From Halomarinibacterium sp034670265 (lineage in GTDB: Bacteria > Bacteroidota > Bacteroidia > Flavobacteriales > Flavobacteriaceae): a stretch of 64,000 nucleotides of DNA. Made by a program: the position numbers and the translations under genes. This document shows, piece by piece, positions 14,853 to 24,321 of the stretch (position 1 is its first letter; each line of letters begins with the position of its first letter). The notes under the pieces are model-generated. The model did not search any database. It was not told the DNA's origin and saw nothing but the letters and a program-made list of their open reading frames with translations. The stretch lies in assembly GCA_034670265.1 (NCBI GenBank), contig JAXMNU010000005.1:62001-126000 (forward strand), written 5' to 3'.

Positions 14853-17702
14853 ATGTCACAACAAAAAAGACTCTTTCTCGTAGATGCCTATGCACTTATA
14901 TTCCGTGGGTATTACGCCTTTATAAAAAATCCAAGAATCAACAGCAAAGGGATGGATACCTCTGCCATTTTAGGGTTTACCAATTCTTTGTTAGACGTTA
15001 TTAAAAGAGAACGCCCAGACCACTTAGCTGTTTGTTTTGACAAAGGCGGAAGCGATGTGCGAAACGAAATGTTTACCGAATACAAAGCCAATCGCGACGA
15101 AACCCCCGAGGCTATTAAAATTGCTGTTCCGTATATCGAAAAAATACTAAAAGCCATGAACATTCCTATTATGGTGAAAGAAGGGTATGAAGCCGATGAT
15201 ATTATTGGAACCCTTGCCAAAAAAGCTGAAAAAGAAGGCTACCAGACCTTTATGGTGACTCCCGATAAAGATTTTGCGCAATTGGTTTCCGAAAATATTT
15301 TTATGTACAAACCCAATTCCTTTGGTGGCGGATATGAAGTTTGGGGTATCCCTGAAGTACAAAAAAAGTTTGAAGTAGAAACCCCAGAACAAGTCATCGA
15401 TTTTCTCGGGATGATGGGTGATAGTGCCGATAACATACCTGGGCTGCCTGGTGTGGGGGAAAAAACAGCAAAAAAGTTCATCGCTGCTTACGGAAGTATG
15501 GAAGGACTTCTTGCCAACACGCACGAATTAAAAGGAAAAATGAAAGAAAAAGTCGAAGCTTCCAAAGAATTGGGACTGCTTTCAAAAGAGTTGGCCAAAA
15601 TCTTGTTGGACGTTCCTGTAGAATTTGACGAAGCAGATTTCGAAATGTGCGATCCCGATATTGCTGGAGTGACTGAAATTTTTGAAGAGTTGGAATTTAG
15701 AAGATTAACCGATAATTTCTTAAAAACCTTTGCAAAGGAAGACGATACTGTAGCCGAAAAATCTTCTGAGAATGAGAAGAAGTCAACACCTGTAGCAAAA
15801 CAAACACCTTCAACTGCTGGGGCTGGACAATTTTCACTCTTTGGAGGTGATGATGAAACTACGCAAGAAAGTCAGGTTTTTAGTTCTAGAAACACCTATA
15901 AAGAAGTTCCGCATTTGTATCAAACTGTGCAACACGGTTTAGGCACAAAACTTTTTATTCAAAATGTATTGCAACAAAAAAGTGTGTGTTTTGATACTGA
16001 GACCACGGGATTAAATCCCCTCACTGCAGAGCTGGTTGGAATAGCATTTAGTTGGGAAGCAGGGAGCGGATTTTACCTTCCTTTCCCCGAAGCAAGAGAA
16101 GAAGCGCAGCAACTTATTGAACAGCTTCGACCTTTTTTTGAAAGTGAATCTATTCAGAAAATTGGTCAGAACCTTAAGTATGATATTAAAGTGTTAAAAA
16201 AGTATGGTGTTTCAGTTAAAGGGAAATTATTTGACACTATGCTTGCACACTATCTCATCAATCCAGATATGCGCCACAATATGGATGTTTTGGCGGAAAC
16301 CTATCTTAACTACACCCCGATTTCTATCGAAGAATTAATTGGCAAAAAAGGAAAAAACCAAAAGTCTATGCGCGATGTGCCTATTGAGCAACAAACCGAA
16401 TATGCTGTGGAAGATGCTGATATTACGCTTCAGTTAAAAGAGCATTTTGCCAATGAACTAGGCGAAGCAAATACGCAAAAATTATTTGATGAGATTGAAG
16501 TACCATTATTACGTGTACTTGCAAATATGGAATTAGAGGGCATCAATCTAGACGAAGATTTTTTAAAGTCACTTTCAGTTGAATTGGACAGTGACATAAA
16601 AAAACTAGAAACAGAAATTTATGAAGCCGCTGGAGAAACATTCAATATTGCTTCTCCAAAACAATTGGGGGATATCCTTTTTGATAAAATGAAATTGGTA
16701 GATAAACCGAAAAAAACCAAAACAGGACAATATTCTACTGCAGAAGATGTACTTTCCTATTTGGCAAAAGACCATAAGATTATACGTGATATTTTAGAAT
16801 TTAGAGGGCTTTCAAAATTAAAAAGCACCTATGTGGATGCGTTACCAGAACAGGTTGAGCCAAGTACGGGTCGGGTGCATACAGATTATATGCAAACCGT
16901 GGCTGCTACAGGTCGTTTAGCCAGTAACAACCCTAATTTGCAAAACATTCCTATTCGTACCGAGCGTGGTCGCCAAGTACGGAAAGCTTTTATTCCCAGA
17001 GATAAAGATCACGTTTTATTGGCAGCAGATTATAGCCAAATTGAATTACGCATTATTGCCGCTTTAAGTGAAGAAGATACCATGATACAAGCCTTTAAAA
17101 ACGGAGAAGATATTCATGCTTCTACGGCTTCAAAGGTGTTTAATGTTCCGCTTGCTGAAGTAACTCGTGAGCAACGTAGCAATGCCAAAACCGTCAACTT
17201 CGGAATTATTTATGGGGTTTCAGCCTTTGGATTAAGTAATCAAACCGATTTAAATAGAACGGAAGCCAAAGACTTAATTGAAGCGTATTACAAAACCTAT
17301 CCCAAGCTTCGAAATTATATGAGCAGACAAATTGATTTTGCACGCGAAAACGAATATGTGCAAACTGTTTTGGGACGCCGTAGGTATTTAAAGGATATTA
17401 ATAGTCGTAATGCTGTAGTGCGTGGCGCTGCTGAAAGAAACGCAGTAAATGCACCCATACAAGGAAGTGCGGCAGATATTATTAAAATTGCTATGATTAA
17501 TATTTTCAATAAGTTGGAAGAAGGCAATTTTAAAAGTAAAATGTTACTTCAAGTTCATGATGAATTAGTTTTTGATGCCTACAAACCAGAGTTAGACAAA
17601 CTAAAAGCACTTATTAAAACCGAAATGGAAAACGCCTATACGCTATCCGTTCCTTTGGATGTGGAAATGGGTGTTGGTGATAATTGGCTGGAGGCGCATT
17701 AA
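14853..17702 (+). CDS. polA: DNA polymerase I
   Basis: The protein has 949 residues and all three domains: a 5'-3' flap exonuclease (1-290, LFLVDAYALIFRGYYAF and the GYEADDIIGTLA helix), a 3'-5' proofreading exonuclease with an intact FDTETTGLNP (near residue 380), and the polymerase with motif A DYSQIELRIIA (near 727) and motif C VHDELVFD (near 901). It fills gaps during Okazaki-fragment maturation and excision repair. A low-complexity linker (about 300-345) joins the first two domains. The proofreading acidic residues are kept, unlike in some bacteria. It is a single gene; its upstream region has a short hairpin (TGTAGTT/AACTACA, 14823-14846) but no clear promoter. Confidence 0.96.
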   Translation: MSQQKRLFLVDAYALIFRGYYAFIKNPRINSKGMDTSAILGFTNSLLDVIKRERPDHLAVCFDKGGSDVRNEMFTEYKANRDETPEAIKIAVPYIEKILKAMNIPIMVKEGYEADDIIGTLAKKAEKEGYQTFMVTPDKDFAQLVSENIFMYKPNSFGGGYEVWGIPEVQKKFEVETPEQVIDFLGMMGDSADNIPGLPGVGEKTAKKFIAAYGSMEGLLANTHELKGKMKEKVEASKELGLLSKELAKILLDVPVEFDEADFEMCDPDIAGVTEIFEELEFRRLTDNFLKTFAKEDDTVAEKSSENEKKSTPVAKQTPSTAGAGQFSLFGGDDETTQESQVFSSRNTYKEVPHLYQTVQHGLGTKLFIQNVLQQKSVCFDTETTGLNPLTAELVGIAFSWEAGSGFYLPFPEAREEAQQLIEQLRPFFESESIQKIGQNLKYDIKVLKKYGVSVKGKLFDTMLAHYLINPDMRHNMDVLAETYLNYTPISIEELIGKKGKNQKSMRDVPIEQQTEYAVEDADITLQLKEHFANELGEANTQKLFDEIEVPLLRVLANMELEGINLDEDFLKSLSVELDSDIKKLETEIYEAAGETFNIASPKQLGDILFDKMKLVDKPKKTKTGQYSTAEDVLSYLAKDHKIIRDILEFRGLSKLKSTYVDALPEQVEPSTGRVHTDYMQTVAATGRLASNNPNLQNIPIRTERGRQVRKAFIPRDKDHVLLAADYSQIELRIIAALSEEDTMIQAFKNGEDIHASTASKVFNVPLAEVTREQRSNAKTVNFGIIYGVSAFGLSNQTDLNRTEAKDLIEAYYKTYPKLRNYMSRQIDFARENEYVQTVLGRRRYLKDINSRNAVVRGAAERNAVNAPIQGSAADIIKIAMINIFNKLEEGNFKSKMLLQVHDELVFDAYKPELDKLKALIKTEMENAYTLSVPLDVEMGVGDNWLEAH

Positions 17703-18010
17703 ATGCAGAAGGCACCCCATTGCTGGAGTGCCCGCCTCACATTTACAGGTTAAAATAAATTTAACCCATAAAATTCTTTAGGATTATGCAATTGTAATGC
17801 TACTTATTACTAAATCACTAGGCTATCTGCTACACTAATTAGGGTAAAAGTAAGCCACTTTAAAAGCAGGGTTTTGAAAAATCTGAGATTAAATGTAAAT
17901 TAGAATTACCGATAAATTGTAAATAATATACTGTTTGAGATGGGTTTTCGTTGTGATAAAACCAATTACCGATTAAATGGAAACTATCTTGAAACAGTTT
18001 GAAAATAAAA
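17703..18010. other. Gene-free stretch with nested inverted repeats
   Basis: There is no plausible gene here. ACTGTTTGAGAT (17930-17941) faces ATCTTGAAACAGT (17986-17998), with one bulge, and encloses a perfect GGTTTT/AAAACC hairpin (17943-17963). The 10-mer AATTACCGAT occurs at 17904-17913 and again at 17964-17973. Near the polA stop, GGCACCCC/GGAGTGCC forms a weak hairpin without a T-run. The large foldable element could be a structured RNA or a decayed repeat; its function is not known. Confidence 0.4.
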
Positions 18011-18036
18011 AAGCCGAAAACTAAAGTTTTCGGCTT
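18003..18036 (-). terminator. Terminator of the DUF5916 gene
   Basis: AAGCCGAAAAC (18011-18021) pairs with GTTTTCGGCTT (18026-18036) around a 4-nt loop. On the minus strand it is followed by TTTTTTATTTTC, so it ends the outer-membrane gene; the plus side has no T-run. Confidence 0.8.
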
Positions 18037-18069
18037 GAAAATAATTCTAAAATTATTTCATCTAAAATT

Positions 18070-20712
18070 TTACAAAACAAATCGATAGGTGGCTTTAATT
18101 AAAAAGGTGTTTTGTGGCCGCTGACTAAGCAATTGATTGTCGATAATGGTATTAAAGTCATTTTTAGGATCGCCAATACCTGTGATGCCTTGAGACCAAA
18201 CTAAAAATATCTCTGAACCTGGAATATATTCCCATCGCACTACTAAATTAGATCTAAACTGAACAAAAGAGAAGTTTGGGTCTCCAAAAGAGTAATCGGT
18301 TGTGCCATCTTTATCTTCATCTACATTATAAACCCCTTCTTCTAAAGAAATTTGATTGCTATCGTACCAAGTTACGCGATCGTTTAAATCTTCAGCAATA
18401 GGGTCATTTACATAATTAAAATTTGAAAATTTTGCATTAAAAATGAAAGGTTGCCCATAATACTGAATTGTCAAGTTAGGGTTAATATTATAATTTACTC
18501 TTAGGGTAGTACTTAAGGATTCATTGTCAATTTTTCCTAATACATAGCGAGGTGTTCCGTTGAAAGAACTTTCGGTAACATACTGTGTCTTATTTGGGTT
18601 TTGCTCATATTCTGTTATAAGTGACAGACTAAGAGTGTTTAAAGGTTGGTAAAAGAAACGCAACACATATCGCTGAAATGCAAAATTATCCTGTTTTGCC
18701 CAAGAGTTTACGTAACCTACGTGCATATTAAATTTCTTACGGCTATCGGTTCCAGAAAAAAGGAAGAAAAAGTTTTCATCACTCCAACGCCATCTTGGCC
18801 CACCTCGTAAAACAGTATTACTGAAAATTCGTGGCTTATGGGCCGCTCCAGCCTCAGACCACCAGTTGTTTTTCCAGTTTACATAGCCGTTTAGCTCATA
18901 TTGAATACGGTTATAATTTCCTTCAAAATCATACGACGAAAATTGGTTTAGTCCAATATTTGCTTGACGAAACCAGCTAGTTGGAGTATTCCAAAAACGA
19001 CGAACATTAGCATACTGTCGTATTTCGTCTGCTTGACGTAAAAACCCTAAATCGTTTAATTCCAATTCTGGTGAACGCCAATTTCCACCAAAATTGTAGC
19101 GCCAGTTTCCACCACTACCCTTTCCAATTTCAAAGCGTCCACCTGTTCCAGTGAGGGATGTTTTGTTCGGATCTACCTCAACGTGACTCGCATCCACTCG
19201 TTGAAAAAGATGGGTTAATGAATACTGAGTATTGGTAATAGCTTCTGCAGAGCCTCGCACATTACTAATTACACTGCTTCCTTCCACATAATATTTCCGG
19301 TCTTTCCAGTTATGCTGAAAATCTAAACCCCCAGAATAGGCATGGCTGTGCAAAAACTGAAGATTATCTGCCATGTTTCTTGTGGTAGCAGTAAAAATTC
19401 CACCTATATAGCTGTTACGATCATTAAAATCTTTTTGTACTCTTCCAACAAAATAATTGGTTAATGGCTCAACCAAAGTTTCAGATTCCTCCCCATTCTC
19501 ATCAGTTACAGTAGCATACTCATTGGCAGTAATACTTTCCAATATTCCTAATGTCCATCCATCTTTGGTTTTTCCACTCAACTTTGCCGCTCCTAAAATT
19601 GTGGTGTTATTAGGTTGATCTGCATATTCAGTAGTTTCACCAAAGGGAGATCCTTGAGGAGTGCGACCAATACGCCTTGAAAAGAAAAGATTGTCTTGAT
19701 TTCCTCCAAAGTTATAATCGAAAATATTTTTATTTTCCACAAAGAAAGGTCTTCGTTCTTGAAAGAAAATTTCAAATCCGTCTAATGCAATTGCTCCTGG
19801 ATCTGCATCCACCTGTCCAAAATCGGGGTTAATAGTTAAATCAACCGTTAAGTCATTTGTAATTCCAATTTTTGCATCCAATCCTCCCGTTAATTTGGTA
19901 TCGCTTCCATCTCTGTAGGGGTTTCCAGTTTCAGCTTCATAGGTATCCAATTGAGCAACCGTATAAGGCTGTATTTCCAATTGCTTCTGTGGTTTTAATC
20001 CTATTAACCCTCGTAATTCTCCAAATTCACTAACCCATCCTGGCGGGTTTGCGGGTAGTGGCTGCCATGTAGAACGTTCTTCATTTTTAAAGTAGCGACG
20101 CGTAGATTGCAGTCCCCAAATTTGTTCTTCATTATTCCCAAAACGAAGTTGGCTTAATGGAATTCTAGCTTCGGCGGTCCAGCCTTCCGATGTAATTTGT
20201 GTATCCATATACCAAATAGGGTTCCATGAGTCATCAAAATTTCCATTATTTGAAATAAATTCATCCCCTTTTACTCCTGAAGCCGACATAGTAAATGAAA
20301 ATCCTGTGCGGTCATCATTGTAACTATCGATATTTATTTCTACCCAATCTCCTGGAAAATCATCGCGACGCCCCATACGATTCTCAATGGTTGAAGGATC
20401 TTTTTCATAACAAATAAAGGCTATATAAAGATTTTTGTCATCGTAAGCGATTTTCATTTTGGTTTGCTCTGTGGGCTCCGTACCAACATCGGGTTGAAAC
20501 TCCACATAGTCTGATGACCATTCAACAACATTCCAAGCTTCGTCATCAATTTTTCCATCGATGGTAATCTCGCCTTTTCCTACAATGGAAGCTGTGGTAT
20601 AGACTCGTTTATCGTATGTTTTAGTAGTTGTTTCGGAAGTATCTTCTTGAGAAAAAGAAAAAGATGAAATGAGAAATGCGATAGGTAAAAAGACCCCTTT
20701 ACAAATAGACAT
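18070..20712 (-). CDS. DUF5916 outer-membrane protein with N-terminal CBM9-like domain
   Basis: The 880-residue protein has a Sec signal peptide ending SFSFSQ. Residues about 45-210 form a carbohydrate-binding family 9-like domain (IDGKIDDEAWN, DKNLYIAFICYEKDP, GWTAEARIPLSQLRFG). The remainder is the DUF5916 region, with many alternating aromatic strands, and ends in TYRFVL, the terminal-Phe-type end of an outer-membrane beta-barrel. The family is common in Bacteroidota and has no firm function; surface binding of a glycan or peptide is plausible from the CBM9-like fold. It stands alone, divergent from the T9SS protein. Confidence 0.82.
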   Translation of the reverse strand: MSICKGVFLPIAFLISSFSFSQEDTSETTTKTYDKRVYTTASIVGKGEITIDGKIDDEAWNVVEWSSDYVEFQPDVGTEPTEQTKMKIAYDDKNLYIAFICYEKDPSTIENRMGRRDDFPGDWVEINIDSYNDDRTGFSFTMSASGVKGDEFISNNGNFDDSWNPIWYMDTQITSEGWTAEARIPLSQLRFGNNEEQIWGLQSTRRYFKNEERSTWQPLPANPPGWVSEFGELRGLIGLKPQKQLEIQPYTVAQLDTYEAETGNPYRDGSDTKLTGGLDAKIGITNDLTVDLTINPDFGQVDADPGAIALDGFEIFFQERRPFFVENKNIFDYNFGGNQDNLFFSRRIGRTPQGSPFGETTEYADQPNNTTILGAAKLSGKTKDGWTLGILESITANEYATVTDENGEESETLVEPLTNYFVGRVQKDFNDRNSYIGGIFTATTRNMADNLQFLHSHAYSGGLDFQHNWKDRKYYVEGSSVISNVRGSAEAITNTQYSLTHLFQRVDASHVEVDPNKTSLTGTGGRFEIGKGSGGNWRYNFGGNWRSPELELNDLGFLRQADEIRQYANVRRFWNTPTSWFRQANIGLNQFSSYDFEGNYNRIQYELNGYVNWKNNWWSEAGAAHKPRIFSNTVLRGGPRWRWSDENFFFLFSGTDSRKKFNMHVGYVNSWAKQDNFAFQRYVLRFFYQPLNTLSLSLITEYEQNPNKTQYVTESSFNGTPRYVLGKIDNESLSTTLRVNYNINPNLTIQYYGQPFIFNAKFSNFNYVNDPIAEDLNDRVTWYDSNQISLEEGVYNVDEDKDGTTDYSFGDPNFSFVQFRSNLVVRWEYIPGSEIFLVWSQGITGIGDPKNDFNTIIDNQLLSQRPQNTFLIKATYRFVL

Positions 20713-20864
20713 ATTGGTTAGTTTTGATTTGATTGATGATATAATAGACTTAAAGTACGTTTGAATGTGACAGTTAAATAGAATTATTAAGAGAATTTTA
20801 ACTTTTTTAACAACAACATTTTTGATTGTTTATTTTTTCATAAATTGGAAGAAAATATAAGATT

Positions 20865-22445
20865 TTGAAAACCTATATCTTTTTTGCCTTAACATTAAGT
20901 TTGTCAACATTAGCTATTGCCCAAGACCCTGATATAATTTGGCAGAGAACCATTGGAGGGTCAGATACAGATTATTTAAATACTGCTATTAAAACCAATG
21001 ACAATGGTTTTCTGATTGGTGGTGGCTCTAGATCAAATATTTCTGGAGAAAAAACTGAAAATTCTAGAGGTGGTTTTGATATTTGGATAGTAAAGTTAGA
21101 TTATTTGGGAGAGATAGAGTGGCAAAGAACTATTGGAGGTGAAAGAACTGATGGAGTTTCAGCTATGATTCAGACTGATGACGGAGGGTATTTATTGGGC
21201 GCACAATCAAGCTCTGATATTTCTGGAGAAAAAACTGAAGATTCTAGAGGGGTTACTGATTATTGGATAGTTAAAATTGACATTATAGGTAATATAGAAT
21301 GGCAAAAAACGATAGGTGGAAGTGGATTTGACGAATTGTATTGTTTGGGTCAGGCTATCGACGGTTCACTCTTTATAGGTGGGCATTCAGATTCGCCGGT
21401 CTCAGGAGAAAAAAATGAAGATTCTGTGGGGCGTGATTATTGGGTACTAAAACTAAATAGTTCTGGTAATATTATCTGGCAAAATACCATTGGGGGTGAT
21501 TTTAACGAAAGCCTCTGGTCACTTTATCCTACCCAAGATGGGGGTTGTATTTTAGCTGGGCAATCAAATTCTAATATTTCTGGAGACAAAACAGAAGATG
21601 CATATGATATTTATGGAGATTTTTGGGTTGTGAAATTGGACATTGATGGGGAAATAGAATGGGATAATACCATTGGAGGTACATTAGAAGAGAGAGTAAG
21701 TTCTATAATTCAAACAGCTGATGGAAATTATCTTGTGGCAGGAAATTCAGTTTCTAACATCTCGGGAGATAAAACGGAAAATTGTATTGGAGCTTCCGAT
21801 TTTTGGATCTTAAAACTTGATACCAAAGGTGGTATTATTTGGCAAAATACTATTGGCGGTAATGATTTTGACTTTTTATTATCTGTTAAAGAAGTTACAA
21901 ACGGTGGTGTTGTTTTGGCTGGACTTTCTCGTTCTGATATATCAGGCGACAAAACTGAAGATGGTAAAGGTTCATATGATTATTGGGTAATTTCTATAGA
22001 TTCATTCGGTAATATTATTAATCAAAATACTATCGGAGGTGAAGATAGAGATATTGCAAATTCTGTTTTAATTTCAAGTTTTAACACAATTATTTTAGCA
22101 GGAGAATCTAATTCTGACATATCAGCAGATAAAACTGAAAACTCTAGAGGAACCTTTGACTTTTGGGTTTTAGAACTTGACAATATCTTAAGTTTTGAAG
22201 AATATGAAATGCCTATCACTTTAAATCTCTACCCAAACCCAGCAGCAGACCAAATTATTATTAATACCAACAATCAATTAATTCAAAAAATAGAAATAGT
22301 AACAATAAGTGGGCAGTTGGTTCAAGAAATTAAGAACGTAAATTCTAATCCTATATTAGATACTTCTATTTTAAATTCAGGAGTTTATTTAATTAAAATA
22401 TACATCGAGGATAGAATCATTTCTAAAAAGTTTATAAAAGAATAG
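20865..22445 (+). CDS. T9SS-secreted seven-repeat (propeller-like) protein, TTG start
   Basis: The 526-residue protein begins at a TTG codon: the signal peptide MKTYIFFALTLSLSTLAIAQ follows directly and no in-frame ATG precedes it. Seven repeats of about 62 residues follow, each with a WQxTIGG strand and a SNISGEKTEDSRG-x-DYWIVKLD strand, which fits a seven-bladed beta-propeller. The last 75 residues are a type A type IX secretion sorting domain (LNLYPNPAADQIII ... SGVYLIKIY ... KKFIKE), so it is passed through the outer membrane by T9SS and anchored or released at the surface. The regular repeats suggest a binding or structural role; no catalytic motif is visible. Confidence 0.85.
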   Translation: MKTYIFFALTLSLSTLAIAQDPDIIWQRTIGGSDTDYLNTAIKTNDNGFLIGGGSRSNISGEKTENSRGGFDIWIVKLDYLGEIEWQRTIGGERTDGVSAMIQTDDGGYLLGAQSSSDISGEKTEDSRGVTDYWIVKIDIIGNIEWQKTIGGSGFDELYCLGQAIDGSLFIGGHSDSPVSGEKNEDSVGRDYWVLKLNSSGNIIWQNTIGGDFNESLWSLYPTQDGGCILAGQSNSNISGDKTEDAYDIYGDFWVVKLDIDGEIEWDNTIGGTLEERVSSIIQTADGNYLVAGNSVSNISGDKTENCIGASDFWILKLDTKGGIIWQNTIGGNDFDFLLSVKEVTNGGVVLAGLSRSDISGDKTEDGKGSYDYWVISIDSFGNIINQNTIGGEDRDIANSVLISSFNTIILAGESNSDISADKTENSRGTFDFWVLELDNILSFEEYEMPITLNLYPNPAADQIIINTNNQLIQKIEIVTISGQLVQEIKNVNSNPILDTSILNSGVYLIKIYIEDRIISKKFIKE

Positions 22446-22466
22446 ACCGTTATTTCCTTTATTCAA

Positions 22467-22500
22467 AAAAAACCGAAAGAAATCATTCTTTCGGTTTTTT
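22467..22500. terminator. Bidirectional terminator
   Basis: AAAACCGAAAGAA pairs with TTCTTTCGGTTTT with T-runs on both strands. It serves the T9SS gene and the convergent lipoprotein gene. Confidence 0.85.
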
Positions 22501-22520
22501 AAAATTTAAATAATAATTCT

Positions 22521-23090
22521 TTATACTTTGGTAAATACCAATGTGGCATTAGCTAAAGAAGATAAAACAGGTTGATTATTCGCATCTACAACTATATATC
22601 CATCTGCATCAAACTGAAAAATAGGGAAGTTATCGGGCGCTACAAAAGTTACGGTTGTAAAATCTTCAGAAATAGTTCCAGTCCAAGCACCTGGAACATC
22701 ATTAAAGGTGGCAACTACTGTATTGCCTTGGTATACTAATGTCACTTCAAATGTGCCAAACCCTTGAGAAGCAGTACATGTTTGGACAAAAAGGTAATTC
22801 CCAGGATTATTTGAATCTTCTGTAATACTAATAGCCCAATTTGAATTACGGAAAAAAGTAGCCATAGTTTCAGAATTGAAATCAATGTCATCATCCTGAA
22901 TACACGCTGTTTCCAAAAGAACATTAGTAGTTTCTGTTCCATCCATATTATAATCAACTGCAATAGCAGATGTATAAGAAACTATTTTGAAATTACCACT
23001 TAAAGAGTTTGTAGTTTTATCTCCGTCATCATCTGACTTACAGGAAAAAAAGAAAAAGAAAACTGACAATACTAATAATAAATTTTTCAT
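22521..23090 (-). CDS. Surface-exported lipoprotein, lipocalin-like
   Basis: The 189-residue protein has a lipoprotein signal with lipidated Cys17, followed by CKSDDDGD. An acidic run right after the Cys is the lipoprotein export signal known from flavobacteria, so it is probably displayed on the cell surface. The mature part, with strands such as GNFKIVSYTS, GTFEVTLVYQGNTVVATF and ANATLVFTKV, looks like a small lipocalin-like beta-barrel; three Cys remain in the mature domain. I recognise no specific function. Confidence 0.72.
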   Translation of the reverse strand: MKNLLLVLSVFFFFFSCKSDDDGDKTTNSLSGNFKIVSYTSAIAVDYNMDGTETTNVLLETACIQDDDIDFNSETMATFFRNSNWAISITEDSNNPGNYLFVQTCTASQGFGTFEVTLVYQGNTVVATFNDVPGAWTGTISEDFTTVTFVAPDNFPIFQFDADGYIVVDANNQPVLSSLANATLVFTKV

Positions 23091-23209
23091 AAAGTAAATG
23101 TTTTTAATTACTTACAAGGATACAACTTTTAAGTTTAGTTAAAAATATATTGAGAAAATAGTTAAAGAACAACCTGGGTAATCTTCACTTAAAAAAAGCA
23201 TGTGCCTAT

Positions 23210-23239
23210 TTGTAATTCAAATAAATAGCATTACATTTG
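23210..23239 (+). promoter_or_regulatory. Promoter of rplM-rpsI (TTG-N19-TACATTTG)
   Basis: TTG (23210-23212) and TACATTTG (23232-23239) match the Bacteroidota consensus with a 19-nt spacer. The predicted start near 23246 leaves a leader of about 48 nt that includes a small CCTCT/AGAGG hairpin (23244-23256). Confidence 0.7.
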
Positions 23240-23293
23240 CACCCCTCTTAGAGAGGATTATCAATGATTTATTAACTATTGACAAAAAACTAA

Positions 23294-23749
23294 ATGGATA
23301 CATTAAGTTACAAAACAGTGTCTGCTAACAAAAATACCGTTAACAAAGAATGGGTATTGGTAGATGCGGACGGCCAGACATTGGGTCGTCTTGCCAGCGA
23401 AGTGGCTAAGTTACTTCGTGGAAAACACAAGCCCAATTTCACTCCTCATGTGGATTGTGGTGACAATGTAGTAGTAACCAATGCTGCTAAAATTAATTTA
23501 ACTGGAAAGAAATGGGACGCTAAGACCTATGTTCGTCACACAGGATATCCTGGAGGGCAACGTACATTAACCGCTCAGGAAATGTACACAAAAGACCCAG
23601 CTAGATTAGTTGAAAAAGCTGTAAAAGGAATGTTACCTAAAAATAAATTAGGTGCAGAACTTTTCAGAAACCTAAAAGTGTATGTAGGATCAGAGCACGA
23701 TCAAGAAGCTCAAAAGCCTAGAGTAATTAACCTTAACGATACTAAGTAA
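23294..23749 (+). CDS. rplM: 50S ribosomal protein L13
   Basis: The 151-residue sequence matches L13 throughout: WVLVDADGQTLGRLASEVAKLLRGKHKPNFTPHVDCGD, the HTGYPGG loop and the VEKAVKGMLPKNKLG segment. L13 binds 23S rRNA early in large-subunit assembly. It overlaps rpsI by one base (TAATG), the normal rplM-rpsI pair with translational coupling. Confidence 0.98.
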   Translation: MDTLSYKTVSANKNTVNKEWVLVDADGQTLGRLASEVAKLLRGKHKPNFTPHVDCGDNVVVTNAAKINLTGKKWDAKTYVRHTGYPGGQRTLTAQEMYTKDPARLVEKAVKGMLPKNKLGAELFRNLKVYVGSEHDQEAQKPRVINLNDTK

Positions 23750-24135
23750 TGGAAACGATACACAAAATAGGAAGAAGAAAAACTGCCGTGGCTCGTATTT
23801 ACCTTACCAAAGGAAAAGGTAACATTACAATAAACAGTCGCGAATTTGATAATTATTTTACTACTCCAACATTACGTTATAAAGTGCAACAGCCTTTAAT
23901 GTTAACAGATAACGAAAAGGCATTCGACATTAAAGTAAACGTATTTGGTGGCGGTATTACTGGACAAGCTGAAGCTGTTCGTTTGGCTATTTCTCGTGCA
24001 ATGTGCGAGATAAACGAAGAGCACAGATTGGTTCTTAAGCCAGAAGGCCTTCTTACAAGAGACCCAAGAATGGTGGAACGTAAGAAATTCGGTCAGAAGA
24101 AAGCTCGTAAGAAATTCCAGTTCTCTAAACGTTAA
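23749..24135 (+). CDS. rpsI: 30S ribosomal protein S9
   Basis: The 128-residue protein has the S9 hallmarks GRRKTAVARIYL, the GGGITGQAEAVRLAISRA core and the C-terminal tail ending FSKR, which reaches the P-site tRNA. Its start overlaps the L13 stop. No rho-independent terminator follows; the gap to rpsB contains structured RNA instead. Confidence 0.98.
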   Translation: METIHKIGRRKTAVARIYLTKGKGNITINSREFDNYFTTPTLRYKVQQPLMLTDNEKAFDIKVNVFGGGITGQAEAVRLAISRAMCEINEEHRLVLKPEGLLTRDPRMVERKKFGQKKARKKFQFSKR

Positions 24136-24136
24136 T

Positions 24137-24321
24137 ATACCCAACTTGATTGGGTATCTCTTTCCCGAGATATCCAATCTTGTTACTAAGTTCATATTTT
24201 TATTATTAATTAAGCTGTTAGTCCCACTCTGCCGGGTGAGACAATTAGTTTAGCATCTAAATCAAGTCTGCATTGCAGAAAGATTGCTATCTATTATTAC
24301 AGAACGTAAACTAAAAACAAA
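24137..24321 (+). promoter_or_regulatory. Structured leader upstream of rpsB with two mutually exclusive hairpins
   Basis: Hairpin A pairs ATACCCAA (24137-24144) with TTGGGTAT (24150-24157). Hairpin B pairs GATTGGGTATCTC (24148-24160) with GAGATATCCAATC (24167-24179), 13 bp with one G-U. The two share 24150-24157 and cannot form together. Downstream are an imperfect stem, GTCCCACTC with GGGTGAGAC (24221-24242), and a short TCTGC/GCAGA stem (24267-24279), ending 43 nt before the rpsB ATG. The layout resembles a ribosomal-protein autoregulatory leader; no T-run follows hairpin B, so control of processing or translation is more likely than attenuation. Confidence 0.5.
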
